Shown: in pieces, positions 42,907-52,145 of the stretch
How positions within the stretch are numbered: the stretch's first letter is position 1
Layout: each line of letters begins with the position of its first letter
NCBI RefSeq assembly: GCF_030866765.1
Contig: NZ_CP133017.1
Coordinates: 2,958,001 to 3,022,000, forward strand
From: Paenibacillus silvisoli
GTDB lineage: Bacteria; Bacillota; Bacilli; Paenibacillales; Paenibacillaceae
Length of the DNA: 64,000 bases
Direction of reading: 5' to 3'
Translations under genes and position numbers: made by a program
The notes under the pieces: generated by a model
Database searches by the model: none
What the model saw: the letters and a program-made list of their open reading frames with translations, nothing else
Told to the model about the DNA's origin: nothing

Positions 42907-44710
42907 CCTGTCCCGCGGATACGGCATCGTAAACCGCTTAACGCCATCTTATATTCCGCTTACCGTCGTGTCCTCTTTTATTAAAGCGGTTCAGCCATTA
43001 ATGGTGCTCTTCCTGACTGCCCAGATCATCAACGAATTGGCCGGCGAGCGCGATACCGGGCGCATTACGCTGTATGCCGCGCTTACTGTCGGTCTTGCGT
43101 TTATCGGTTCGGCGATCAATGCCGCGGTGACACGACGCATCACGACCCTAAACAGCACGTTGTGGGCGCGCTTCTACTTTTTTCTGGGCAATCGATATAT
43201 GCAGCTGAATTACGATCAAGTGGAAGATACGACGAATAATGAAAGGCTGGCGGATATTGAAGCCAAGACGAACGGCAACGGACTTGGCATTCTGCGCCTG
43301 CACTACAGTTTGCCGGAGCTTTTGCAGCCCCTTTTTCAACTGACGGTATCGATCATGCTGTTTTTCGGGATGTTTTCATCCGCTTCCGCCTATGAGCAGA
43401 CGTTTATTACCTCTCCGTTTGCTACCGGATTGATGATGTTGCTCATCTTGCTTATCCTTCCCTTTACCTATGTGGTAAAAAAGAGGGAGGAGAGGATTCA
43501 GAAGAGAGTGTTTGAGGAAAATCCGAAGTCGAATACCTATGTCCATTTTTTTAACGAGTATATGCAGGCAAAGAACGCCGCCAAGGACATTCGCCTCTAT
43601 AAACAGGCGCCGGCGATCGAGGATCACTACAATAAATCGGTTGGAGCGGAGTTCTGGTATCGGATTTTTAACTTGGTCGGAAAGAACAACGCGCTGGCAG
43701 CGGCTATGAATGCCGTGCTAGGCGGCTGCGTCTATCTCTTTATCGGTTTGCGGGCGCTATACGGCATGTACCCTTTGGGCAGCGTGGTTCAGTATATCGG
43801 CGCCGTTACGGGCGCTGTCGGCGCGCTGGCCCAGCTGGTTTCGGTTCTGGGCAATTTTATTACAAACAACCCGTATCTCAATCTCGCGTTCGACTATCTG
43901 GATCTGCCGGACAACATGCGGAAGAGCGATCGAAGCAGGCCAATCCCGCAGGAAGGACTGGAGTTTGAATTTCGTGACGTGTCGTTTAAGTATCCGGGGT
44001 CGGACAACTACGCCATCAAGCAACTTAGCATGAAGCTTCATATCGGCGAGCGGCTTGCCGTTGTGGGGCTGAATGGCAGCGGCAAGACAACAATGATAAA
44101 GCTCCTTTGCCGGCTTTATGAACCTACGGCAGGTGTTATCACCTTAAACGGCATTGATATTAAGGAGTACGACTATTCGGCGTATATGGGCGTATTTAGC
44201 GTGGTTTTTCAAGATTTTAAACTGTACTCATTTTCGCTTGGCCATAACGTTGCCGCCTCCGAGAGCTATGACGCAGCATTGGTGGAGGAGTCTCTGATCA
44301 TGGCAGGTCTTGGCGAAAAGGTAAGCAGCATGCCCAACGGGCTTCAAACCTACTTGCACAAGGACTTTTCTGACGACGGCGTGGAAATTTCAGGAGGCGA
44401 AGCGCAGAAGGCTGCTATCGCAAGGGCGTTGTACAAAAACGCGCCTTTCGTCATATTAGACGAACCAACGGCGGCACTGGACCCGATCGCGGAGTTCGAG
44501 ATTTATTCCCGTTTCAATGAGTTAATCGGCGACAAAACGGCAATCTTCGTCTCCCACCGGCTATCGTCCTGCCGGTTCTGTCACGACATCGCCGTGTTTC
44601 ACGAAGGCCAGCTCATTCAACGCGGCTCCCATGACGAGCTCCTCGCCGACCGGGGCGGGAAATACGCTGAACTTTGGTATGCGCAGGCACAGTATTATGT
44701 TGGGGCTTAA
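42881..44710 (+). CDS. ABC exporter half-transporter (membrane plus ATPase)
   Basis: A 609-residue partner. The membrane domain spans residues 15-330 or so; the ATPase has Walker A GLNGSGKTTMIKLLCR, signature ISGGEAQKAAIARAL (Ala-Gln instead of the usual Lys/Gln-Gln), Walker B FVILDEPTAALDP and H-loop FVSHRLSS. The start MKKRSIWHNLSRGYGIVNRL is at ATG 42881 after GGGGAGG; the longer frame from 42824 lies within the first gene. The 26-base overlap argues for translational coupling and heterodimer assembly. A strong terminator follows. Confidence 0.9.
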   Translation: MKKRSIWHNLSRGYGIVNRLTPSYIPLTVVSSFIKAVQPLMVLFLTAQIINELAGERDTGRITLYAALTVGLAFIGSAINAAVTRRITTLNSTLWARFYFFLGNRYMQLNYDQVEDTTNNERLADIEAKTNGNGLGILRLHYSLPELLQPLFQLTVSIMLFFGMFSSASAYEQTFITSPFATGLMMLLILLILPFTYVVKKREERIQKRVFEENPKSNTYVHFFNEYMQAKNAAKDIRLYKQAPAIEDHYNKSVGAEFWYRIFNLVGKNNALAAAMNAVLGGCVYLFIGLRALYGMYPLGSVVQYIGAVTGAVGALAQLVSVLGNFITNNPYLNLAFDYLDLPDNMRKSDRSRPIPQEGLEFEFRDVSFKYPGSDNYAIKQLSMKLHIGERLAVVGLNGSGKTTMIKLLCRLYEPTAGVITLNGIDIKEYDYSAYMGVFSVVFQDFKLYSFSLGHNVAASESYDAALVEESLIMAGLGEKVSSMPNGLQTYLHKDFSDDGVEISGGEAQKAAIARALYKNAPFVILDEPTAALDPIAEFEIYSRFNELIGDKTAIFVSHRLSSCRFCHDIAVFHEGQLIQRGSHDELLADRGGKYAELWYAQAQYYVGA

Positions 44711-44726
44711 TATCGGATAATGAACA

Positions 44727-44756
44727 AACCGCCCTTTACGGGGCGGTTATTTTTTG
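44727..44756 (+). terminator. terminator after ABC exporter operon
   Basis: AACCGCCC (44727-44734) / GGGCGGTT (44741-44748), perfect eight-base arms, then ATTTTTTGG. Confidence 0.9.
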
Positions 44757-44848
44757 GCTGCGCATCGTTCCCTTATTCCGACAAACATTTCGCAGTATCA
44801 CTGTTACGATCTACAATCGCCGCTTGCATCTCATGGAAGGGTGAGAAC

Positions 44849-45169
44849 ATGGATACGAATACCAGTCTGAAACAGTTGATCAGCAATCGTTTCGTACAGG
44901 TAATCCTGTTATCCGGACTAATGCTGCAGATCGGCATTTGGGTACGGAACTTCTCCATTTTGCTGTATGTATTCGATCAAACCGATGGAGATCCGATCGC
45001 AATCTCGCTTATATCCGTTGCCGAGTTTCTTCTTATGATTTCCTCGTGTCTCTTTATTGTCGCGATCATCGTCATTTCGCCGATCCTACGGATGCCGATC
45101 ACCTCGGCTTCGCAGATTCGGCAGCATCAATACAACAATGAAGGAGCTGGTAATGAAACAGATCATTGA
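44849..45169 (+). pseudogene. truncated MFS transporter
   Basis: ATG 44849 has GGAAGGG upstream and reads MDTNTSLKQLISNRFVQVIL, then the first helix and LYVFDQTDGDPIAISLISVA, the N-terminus of DHA3-type MFS exporters. After about 65 residues the sequence leaves the family (LLMISSCLFIVAIIVISPIL), never reaches the conserved A-loop with DRxGRR, and stops after 106 residues. About 300 residues are missing. The open frame is kept, so a frameshift plus large deletion, rather than many mutations, is likely. A second translation start in the region (45154) gives only a 21-residue peptide. Confidence 0.65.
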
Positions 45170-45192
45170 TCAAGAAAAACAGCTCTTTAATT

Positions 45193-45216
45193 GGCCACGA
45201 AATTCGTGGCCTTTTT
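45193..45216 (+). terminator. terminator after truncated MFS gene
   Basis: GGCCACGA (45193-45200) / TCGTGGCC (45204-45211) around AAT, followed by five T. Confidence 0.8.
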
Positions 45217-45310
45217 GATTTATATCGGAAAAGTATGTGCCGGTAAAAGCGCAACTTTCCTGATAATGGAAGCGTATAAATGAAATGCGTGTATAGGGGG
45301 GAAATGAGTG

Positions 45311-45490
45311 ATGAACGTTTCTAGTAGTCTATCTATATTCTCGATTTTTGCCCAGGTCATGTTTGTTATATATGGCTTGTTTATATTGCTTGGCCTCTAT
45401 TGCCTTTATCTATTAATTAAATTTTTAATCCGCGGAATCAAGGCCTTAGACATTTATATCGAGAAGAACAACAGAAAATTCGGTGACTGA
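45311..45490 (+). CDS. small single-pass membrane protein
   Basis: 59 residues, most of them in one long hydrophobic segment (VMFVIYGLFILLGLYCLYLL, about residues 15-37), followed by a charged cytoplasmic tail (IRGIKALDIYIEKNNRKFGD). ATG 45311 has AGGGGGG with a spacing that fits. The shape resembles small Bacilli membrane peptides of unknown role. It stands alone, with no terminator between it and the DinB-like gene. Confidence 0.6.
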   Translation: MNVSSSLSIFSIFAQVMFVIYGLFILLGLYCLYLLIKFLIRGIKALDIYIEKNNRKFGD

Positions 45491-45528
45491 TAGATAGTGA
45501 CGCTGCCAGTCAGGAAGCGAGGTTAAGA

Positions 45529-46008
45529 ATGGGTCATAAATCAATTCTCATTGATCAAATGAACGCATGTTATCACGATAAGAGCTGGTTTATTCCACTT
45601 CATGAAATACTTAAAGATTTAAGTGCAGAACAAGCTTCAAAGGAATATTCAAGCAAACAATCGATATGGGCAATCGTGAATCATCTTATTTTTTGGAATG
45701 AGAAATGGCTGGAGCGATTTGAGATCGGACATGTTGAATTACACGATCACATAATCAACGAGGATACATTTTATGTAGATCCCATCACTATTAATGAAGC
45801 TGAATGGAATAAGACCCTTCAAAGACTCGATATCGTATTTAGAAGGTGGAATGTGGCGCTGGAGGAATGCGATGAGAGTAAACTAAATATGGAGATTCCA
45901 TCCTATTTTAATGCTCCATGGTGGGGAGTAGTATCTAATTCTTGCATACATAATGCTTATCATATTGGTCAAATCATGCTGCTTAAAAAGCTAATGCAAC
46001 ATCAATAG
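45529..46008 (+). CDS. DinB-like protein
   Basis: A 159-residue four-helix bundle of the DinB/YfiT superfamily. The metal-ligand histidines are in IVNHLIFWNEKWLERF (His) and CIHNAYHIGQIMLLKK (His-x-x-x-His). Family members are metal-dependent thiol transferases or proteins of unknown role induced by DNA damage in Bacillus. No LexA-type operator was recognised upstream. The ribosome binding site is CGAGGTTAAG. Confidence 0.8.
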   Translation: MGHKSILIDQMNACYHDKSWFIPLHEILKDLSAEQASKEYSSKQSIWAIVNHLIFWNEKWLERFEIGHVELHDHIINEDTFYVDPITINEAEWNKTLQRLDIVFRRWNVALEECDESKLNMEIPSYFNAPWWGVVSNSCIHNAYHIGQIMLLKKLMQHQ

Positions 46009-46076
46009 TTGTAGTAGACAGGGGCAGTTTGCAATCCACAGCTGCTCCTTTTTCAGTGCGTGTTAAACAAGTTTCA

Positions 46077-46331
46077 TCAATCCGCTTTAAATACTCGAAC
46101 CACTCTATTTTCCTCATTCTGAAGGGAAATTACATATACGGTGTCACCGGGATATAACTGTGTATCTTGTTTAAAATTTGTTTCGCTAAACAAACAATAA
46201 CCTGATTCATTTACAGCATGATAGCAATGTGCATATGGACACTCAACCATTGTATACACATCTACCTCAGTAGAAGTGTTGTGCATGATGCCAATAAGAA
46301 GTGCTAGGGTTTTAATAAACTCTGCTGTCAC
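46077..46331 (-). CDS. small cysteine/histidine-containing protein, unknown function
   Basis: 84 residues starting from GTG 46331, which follows GGAAGAGGG; the frame extends to 46364 with a basic segment. A cluster of possible metal ligands is seen: VECPYAHCYHAVNESGYC, with three Cys and two His. The second half (TQLYPGDTVYVISLQNEENR) reads like a small beta-domain of OB or SH3 type. It resembles no family I know. It is convergent with the DinB-like gene and is AT-rich. Confidence 0.55.
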   Translation of the reverse strand: MTAEFIKTLALLIGIMHNTSTEVDVYTMVECPYAHCYHAVNESGYCLFSETNFKQDTQLYPGDTVYVISLQNEENRVVRVFKAD

Positions 46332-46595
46332 CAAAACCACCCTCTTCCTATCAACAATTACCAACTCTCATTATTCGTATTCTGAAATGAACGTACCTTA
46401 TTACATTTGCAGCATTATTTAGGCCAATTTTTAGGTTAATGAAAGACGAGTTTTATTGATTCTTTTCAGCCTTATCCTGCATAGAACTAAGTATCGATAA
46501 TCAAACGAATAATGACAACATCTTGTTATCCGTGACAATTTTCCGCCGCATAAGAGCGCGAACCTTGAATTCTATAAAACTGTCTCTGTTCTATA

Positions 46596-46630
46596 AAAAA
46601 AACCGTGGAAGCCTCTTCCACGGTTTTTTT
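46596..46630. terminator. perfect 16-bp bidirectional terminator
   Basis: Arms 46596-46611 and 46615-46630 are perfectly complementary around a CCT loop, with A-runs on the left and T-runs on the right, placed 12 bases beyond the minus-strand oxidoreductase gene. Confidence 0.9.
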
Positions 46631-46641
46631 CGATCCTGCTG

Positions 46642-47691
46642 CTACAGCTCGACGACGCGGCGTTCCGTAACGGAGCTGATGGCGCCTTCCAGCAGCCGCA
46701 GCGTTTCAAGGTTGTCCGATCCGCTTACGGCAGGCTCGCGGTCTTCATGAATGGCGTTCATGAGCTCGAACATGACGCCGTAGAACGCATCAGGGAACCA
46801 CTGGCCCTCCACGTTCAACGGCACCCATTCGTCGGGATTACGGTTTGTGACGTATCGGAAATCGAGCACGTGGTACAGGTTGTTCATCGCGCACTCAATA
46901 CGGCCCTCGGAGCCTTCCACGACAAAACGGAAATACTGATCTTCTGCCTTCATCTGCGCTGAATCCACGGATAATATGTGCCCTCGAAGTCCTCCGGAAA
47001 ACTCCAGCACAGCCATATGCGTCATATCTGAGAGGAAGTGCTGGCCTTCCATGCGGGCGGTGGAGGAGAAGATACGCTCGGGACTGCGTCCCGCCCAGAA
47101 CCGCATCATGTCCAGATGATGAATATCATAATCGGCGATAAGGAAATGAGGAAGCTTGGCAAACCAGCTGTCTTTCGACGTCTTGTCCTGATTGATCCGC
47201 ATTTCATGCGTGAACAGATAGGGCACTCCGATGGCTCCGGTTTCGATCAACTCTTTCGTCTTTCGATAGAACGGTGCGTACCTGGCATTCTGGTTAACCA
47301 TAAGCTTAACGCCTGCATCCTGCGCGATTCGAACCATGCGTTCGGCTTCTTCGCGATTATGGGCGAACGGCTTCTGAATCAGGATATGTTTGCCGGCTTT
47401 TGCTGCGGCTTCTACAATTTCCAGACGGCCTTGCGGAGGGATCGCAATATCCACAATGTCGATGCCGTCTGCAGCGACCAGTTCATGAACGCTCGAGAAG
47501 ACATGACCGATGCCGAATTTATCCGCCGTCCTCTCAGCCGCCTGACGGTCGATATCCGTGACGGCGACTACGTTCAGCCCCGCTTTCCGGTAAGCAGGCA
47601 AATGTACATGGTTGACAATGCCGCCAGTTCCAATGATGCCGATACCGTAATCGCAGCGCAGGGGACGCTCATAAATCAATTGGTTTTCCAA
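46642..47691 (-). CDS. Gfo/Idh/MocA-family oxidoreductase
   Basis: 349 residues, NAD(P)-dependent. The Rossmann N-domain has GIGIIGTGGIVNHVHLPAYR and VTDIDRQAAERTADKFGIGH. The catalytic Lys is in ILIQKPFAHNREEAE (EKP becomes QKP). Substrate domain histidine: DYDIHHLDMMRFWAG. Family members oxidise or epimerise sugars, inositols or glycosides. The start is probably TTG 47691, ten bases after GAGGAGG; TTG 47700 overlaps the regulator stop. It is transcribed with the AraC gene. Confidence 0.85.
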   Translation of the reverse strand: MENQLIYERPLRCDYGIGIIGTGGIVNHVHLPAYRKAGLNVVAVTDIDRQAAERTADKFGIGHVFSSVHELVAADGIDIVDIAIPPQGRLEIVEAAAKAGKHILIQKPFAHNREEAERMVRIAQDAGVKLMVNQNARYAPFYRKTKELIETGAIGVPYLFTHEMRINQDKTSKDSWFAKLPHFLIADYDIHHLDMMRFWAGRSPERIFSSTARMEGQHFLSDMTHMAVLEFSGGLRGHILSVDSAQMKAEDQYFRFVVEGSEGRIECAMNNLYHVLDFRYVTNRNPDEWVPLNVEGQWFPDAFYGVMFELMNAIHEDREPAVSGSDNLETLRLLEGAISSVTERRVVEL

Positions 47692-47696
47692 GCTGG

Positions 47697-50000
47697 TCAA
47701 ACCTCCTCAATGAATTTATTGATTTGCAATTTCCGCCTGTATTCGCTAGGACTCATCCCGTTCTTCTTTTTGAAGAGGGTGTAAAAGTAAGAGGTGCTGT
47801 AAGCGCCAACCTGTTCGCAAATGGAAGCGACAGGCTCCGAGGTGGTTTCTAGTAGCTCTTTCGCTTTTTCCAGACGAATCGTATTCAAGTAGTCCGTGAA
47901 CTGGATGTTGGTGCTTAATTTGAACAGCTTGCCTAAATAGCCAGGGGTCAATTGATACTTATGGGCCAGAAATTCAATGGACAAATTCGCATCACCGTAG
48001 TGGATCGCAATATATCCCTGTATTTCCTCAATCATATCGTTATTCTTATTGCTTCTCCGTTCAGTCAAGAGGGCGTTAAGGCCGGAGGCGTATTGAATGA
48101 TAATATCCTTAATCTCTTCCAGCGAGTCAATTTCCGGAAAGTTCAATAATATTTTCTCGATGTTCACTCGGTCTTTGCCCATCCATTCGTTCATGTCCAC
48201 GTAATGCTTGGACAATGCGCCAACTAATTGTTGGGTAAAGATCACTACATACGGGTATGACAAGCCTTTCAAATATTGTATAAATGCGGTAATTTCATTA
48301 TCCATCTGTTTATGATTGTTCAACTGAATGGCTTCGATAATCGTTTTTTCCAGATCAATCGGATACTTAGCCGGTTCGGGAGCATGAAGTCTGAGTTGAT
48401 CAGGACCGACCACGCTGTTATATCCGGCAATCAATTGGTAAAGCACGCATTCTTTCGCGATTTGATAAGATTGATGAATGTTTTCCTTGCCGTGTACAAT
48501 GATGCCGATGCCGACCGAAACCGTAATTTTAAACCATTTCTGAATCGTATGTTGAATCTCGGTAATCGTGGCCATGAGCTGCTCTGGGGCATCTGGCTGC
48601 TCCAATTGGTTGAATATGATGAACTCATTCTTATCGATTTCGAACACATCCGAATTGCATAGGCCTTGCATAAATTCATTTGCGATATTCATGACGGCAA
48701 TCCGGTAAATCGCCTGCTCGTTTATCGAACTATTATTTTTCAATCGGTGATAACCGTCAATTTTACAAATAAGCACTTGAAAATAAGGGCCGAACTCGCT
48801 TTGCTTCCCATTAAAACCCTTGAAAGGTGCGATCGCTTCTTGATGATTTCCTTTAATCAACTGCGAAAGATACGTTTCCTTGACAATATTCGCTGACGAC
48901 GTAATGGACTCTCTCATCATGTTCGATTCCTGATAGGAGCTTAGAAGGGCTTCTTCAATAAACTTAAATTCATTCATTTGCTTCTCAAAAGGCTTCTTCA
49001 TAAAGTTCGATTTGATTTGTTTCATGAGCTGCTTGATCGGATTGTAAAAATTATGGGTCAACAGCAGCGAGAAGAGCACGCCCGCAATCAACAAAGAGAA
49101 CGAGATGGAAACGGTTATATTTTTAAGGGAATTGATATTCGAAAGCAACTCCGAAAGCGGTTTCATACTTACGTAAACCCAATCGAGTTTGGCGGACTTT
49201 ACATAGGTGATGAGCTGCCTGTGGCCGTTGACCTCGATGCTTAAGTAGCCCTTGTTGAGTTTGGATGAAAGGATTTGCCGTACGTACGGTTCCTGTGAAA
49301 TATCGTCCAGAAAGTTAACGGGTGATGTATGCGACAGAACTGTACCTTGTGAGTTCATGACGAACACGGCAGCATCCGTCCCGCTGCCCATTTCTTTGAT
49401 CATATTGTTCAAATAATGTTCGTCCATGTTGATGATTACCGCGCTTTTCGCTGGCATCTTTCGGGAAAAGTCAGGAGAGAAGAGGAAGGAAATTAACCTT
49501 TCCTCGTGGCTGCTATATGGTAGCTTTACCGATCTTGGCATGTATTCAAAAAATAAATGATCGTCCTTTTGAACGATTAGCCGTCTCATATCGTCGTCGG
49601 CGCGTAAGCCTTTGGTATTGATAAACGTGTCCAGATAGCCATTGTAGACGCTGATGAAATTAATAAAGGGATAGACGGCTTGCAGCGAAGTGAATTCTCT
49701 GACCAGTAAATAGTCTCCGACGAGATCCTTTTCTTTCCCGACCATCGCGGATACGACTTGAGGATTATGGATGAGATGATTGCCGATCGATAAGATCTGA
49801 TCATAGATGACATTGCCGGAGTAGCTGGTTTGAGTCAGCATGGACTCGGCGATGTTGTTGACTTCTTTAGCCGTGCTGCTGGAGAAAAGGGAGAAGAGCG
49901 TGATGCTGATCAATGAAATCGATAGGGTCACGAGACATATATACGAGATGAGCATCTTTCGGTACAACGTGAAGATTAATTTTCTTTTTATACGTCCCAA
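47697..50000 (-). CDS. membrane-bound AraC-family regulator
   Basis: 767 residues in the YesS/PrsR-like architecture: helix 1 near residues 12-36, an extracellular Cache-like domain (about 40-285), helix 2 near residues 290-312, a cytoplasmic linker, and two AraC HTH motifs at the C-terminus (LSIEFLAHKYQLTPGYLGKL and EPVASICEQVGAYSTSYFYT). Such proteins sense sugars outside the cell and turn on adjacent ABC importer genes. TTG 50000 is used because GGGGGG lies eight bases upstream. It is divergent from the importer genes, with 223 bases between them, where it probably binds. Confidence 0.88.
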   Translation of the reverse strand: MGRIKRKLIFTLYRKMLISYICLVTLSISLISITLFSLFSSSTAKEVNNIAESMLTQTSYSGNVIYDQILSIGNHLIHNPQVVSAMVGKEKDLVGDYLLVREFTSLQAVYPFINFISVYNGYLDTFINTKGLRADDDMRRLIVQKDDHLFFEYMPRSVKLPYSSHEERLISFLFSPDFSRKMPAKSAVIINMDEHYLNNMIKEMGSGTDAAVFVMNSQGTVLSHTSPVNFLDDISQEPYVRQILSSKLNKGYLSIEVNGHRQLITYVKSAKLDWVYVSMKPLSELLSNINSLKNITVSISFSLLIAGVLFSLLLTHNFYNPIKQLMKQIKSNFMKKPFEKQMNEFKFIEEALLSSYQESNMMRESITSSANIVKETYLSQLIKGNHQEAIAPFKGFNGKQSEFGPYFQVLICKIDGYHRLKNNSSINEQAIYRIAVMNIANEFMQGLCNSDVFEIDKNEFIIFNQLEQPDAPEQLMATITEIQHTIQKWFKITVSVGIGIIVHGKENIHQSYQIAKECVLYQLIAGYNSVVGPDQLRLHAPEPAKYPIDLEKTIIEAIQLNNHKQMDNEITAFIQYLKGLSYPYVVIFTQQLVGALSKHYVDMNEWMGKDRVNIEKILLNFPEIDSLEEIKDIIIQYASGLNALLTERRSNKNNDMIEEIQGYIAIHYGDANLSIEFLAHKYQLTPGYLGKLFKLSTNIQFTDYLNTIRLEKAKELLETTSEPVASICEQVGAYSTSYFYTLFKKKNGMSPSEYRRKLQINKFIEEV

Positions 50001-50223
50001 TGCGCTCACCCCCCCGGAATATACCATTATATTCGCACAGCACTGACGATTTTTACAAGAGCAGGAATGATCAGGAACGCTACTTTTTCTAAATATTCAA
50101 ATGAATCATCAAAATTCAAACCTCGACTTTCGGGAAAAGAGAACCGTTTCTCAATATAAAAAGTTTGCAAATCAGGGGAAGGCGAATAAGATCAAGCTAC
50201 AACCAAACGAAGGAGGTAAGAGA

Positions 50224-51204
50224 ATGCGGTCCGAAGCATCGACGACATCCGTCCAACCAAGACCTGAGACGCGTAACAAATTCATTTTGCGCGTTAGCCT
50301 GTTTAAGGACATGATTAGAAATCCAGCGTGCTACCTGCTTGTCCTCCCTGCGGCGATTTATACCTTTTTGTTTGGGTACATGACGCTGCCGTACATGATC
50401 ATTGCCTTTCAACGCTTCAATTACAAATCCGGGATTTTTAATTCGGACTGGGTCGGCTTGAAAAATTTTGAATTTTTCTTCGGGTCTTCCCGTGCGATGG
50501 AGGTTACCATTAATACCTTGCGGCTGAACGTTCTTTTTATTGTGGCAGGGGTAGCGGTTTCCGTCTTTCTTGCATTGCTGTTGAATGAATTGCGGACCAA
50601 ATGGTTCCTGAAAACGGCGCAGACGACCATGTTGTTTCCGCATTTCCTTTCCTGGATTATTGTAAGCTACATCATTTACGGACTGTTTGCCTCTCAGTTC
50701 GGTTTCGTTAATCAAGTGCTGGAATGGTTACATCTCCCGACTGTAAACTGGTACGCTACCGCTGAGCCTTGGACAACCATTTTAGTAGGAATGCGCATAT
50801 GGAAAGATACCGGGATGCAAGTGGTGATCTATTTGGCTGCCATTGCCGGGATCGATCATCAGCTGTACGAGGCGGCAACCATTGACGGAGCCAACCGTTT
50901 CCAGCAGATGAAGTCCATCACGATTCCGCTTTTGATGCCGACGGTGTTTATTCTGGCATTGATTTCCATAGGGCGTATTTTCTACGGTGATTTCGGCATG
51001 ATCTACTCGATTGTCAAAGATAACGGGATGCTGTATTCCACTACGGATATCATAGATACCTATGTGTTTCGAGCGTTAAGGAAAACGGGCGATCCTTCCC
51101 AAGCAATGGCTGTCGGGTTATATCAGGCGTTCATGGGCTTTGTATTCGTGTATGGAAGCAACTGGCTGACCCGCAGGTATTTCAAAGACGGTGCGCTCTT
51201 TTGA
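50224..51204 (+). CDS. sugar ABC transporter permease, LplB type
   Basis: A 326-residue permease with six helices. The EAA loop is YEAATIDGANRFQQMKSITI and the C-terminus FVYGSNWLTRRYFKDGALF fits the LplB group. ATG 50224 follows GAAGGAGG; the frame opens at 50101, but that segment (41 codons) is the operon leader, hydrophilic and without a site. It opens the second importer operon, again without an ATPase gene. It works with the next permease and the lipoprotein at 52146. Confidence 0.88.
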   Translation: MRSEASTTSVQPRPETRNKFILRVSLFKDMIRNPACYLLVLPAAIYTFLFGYMTLPYMIIAFQRFNYKSGIFNSDWVGLKNFEFFFGSSRAMEVTINTLRLNVLFIVAGVAVSVFLALLLNELRTKWFLKTAQTTMLFPHFLSWIIVSYIIYGLFASQFGFVNQVLEWLHLPTVNWYATAEPWTTILVGMRIWKDTGMQVVIYLAAIAGIDHQLYEAATIDGANRFQQMKSITIPLLMPTVFILALISIGRIFYGDFGMIYSIVKDNGMLYSTTDIIDTYVFRALRKTGDPSQAMAVGLYQAFMGFVFVYGSNWLTRRYFKDGALF

Positions 51205-51229
51205 TGCCTGCTGAAGGAGGACGCTATTC

Positions 51230-52102
51230 ATGAAGAGGGTTTCAGGCTTTTCCGTTTTATCTTACACCGTCATTTCGTTGTTTTCCTTGGCTTGCGTGCT
51301 GCCACTGCTGCTTGTTCTGATGGTTTCCATCTCCGATGAAAGCAGCATTATGAAGAATGGCTACCAATTTATACCTGAACAATTTTCTTTCGTGGCGTAC
51401 AGCATGCTCTTCCACGATGGATCCGCCATCTTCAGAAGCTATGGCATTTCCATTTTCATTACGGTCGTAGGCTCAATCGCCGCGCTAGTGATCACGGCAA
51501 TGGCTGCATACACGCTTGCGAATGAACAGGTTAAATTCCGTAATGGCATGGCGCTCTACTTTTTTATTACTATGGTTATCGGGGCGGGAATTGTGCCTTG
51601 GTACATCGTTTGCACGCGCCTTGGATTGAGTAATAACCTTCTCGCGCTCATCATACCGAATCTCATCTTCAATCCTTTCAATATGTTTTTGGTTCGGAAC
51701 TTTATGAAAGGGATTCCCGTTTCGCTTAAGGAATCCGCAAAAATCGATGGAGCTGGGGACATTTACATTTTGTTTCGGATTTATTTCCCTCTCTGTATTC
51801 CGGTATTGGCGGCCGTTTCGCTGTTCTATGCGCTGGGCTATTGGAACGACTGGTGGAATGCGATCATGCTGGTGGAGAACAAGTCGCTGTATCCGCTTCA
51901 ATATTTATTGTTCAGACTGCAATCCGAGCTGCAAATGTTGAGCAACTTACAGGTGTTTAGCGCTAACCAAAGTCTGACTCCGCCGACGGAATCTTTGAAA
52001 ATGGCGACTGCGATTACCACCATTGGACCAATCGTGCTGTTGTACCCGTTTTTGCAAAGGTATTTCGTTAAAGGCCTGATCATCGGTTCGGTCAAAGAGT
52101 AG
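51230..52102 (+). CDS. sugar ABC transporter permease, YtcP type
   Basis: A 290-residue permease. The EAA loop is KESAKIDGAGDIYILFRIYF, and the tail FLQRYFVKGLIIGSVKE is typical of the family. The N-terminal helix is YTVISLFSLACVLPLLLVLM. GAAGGAGG precedes ATG 51230, 25 bases after the first permease. Confidence 0.9.
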   Translation: MKRVSGFSVLSYTVISLFSLACVLPLLLVLMVSISDESSIMKNGYQFIPEQFSFVAYSMLFHDGSAIFRSYGISIFITVVGSIAALVITAMAAYTLANEQVKFRNGMALYFFITMVIGAGIVPWYIVCTRLGLSNNLLALIIPNLIFNPFNMFLVRNFMKGIPVSLKESAKIDGAGDIYILFRIYFPLCIPVLAAVSLFYALGYWNDWWNAIMLVENKSLYPLQYLLFRLQSELQMLSNLQVFSANQSLTPPTESLKMATAITTIGPIVLLYPFLQRYFVKGLIIGSVKE

Positions 52103-52145
52103 AGCGCTGAAGGTTGGCAAAACATAAATTAGGAGGGTTAGAACG

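Noticed and set aside
47038-47784. 248-codon plus-strand frame opposite the Gfo/Idh/MocA gene
   Set aside because: Antisense shadow of a well-supported gene, no ribosome binding site, low-complexity composition.
50101-50223. 41-residue N-terminal extension of the first permease in the second importer
   Set aside because: Polar, unlike permease N-termini, no ribosome site before ATG 50101, and a strong GAAGGAGG before ATG 50224.
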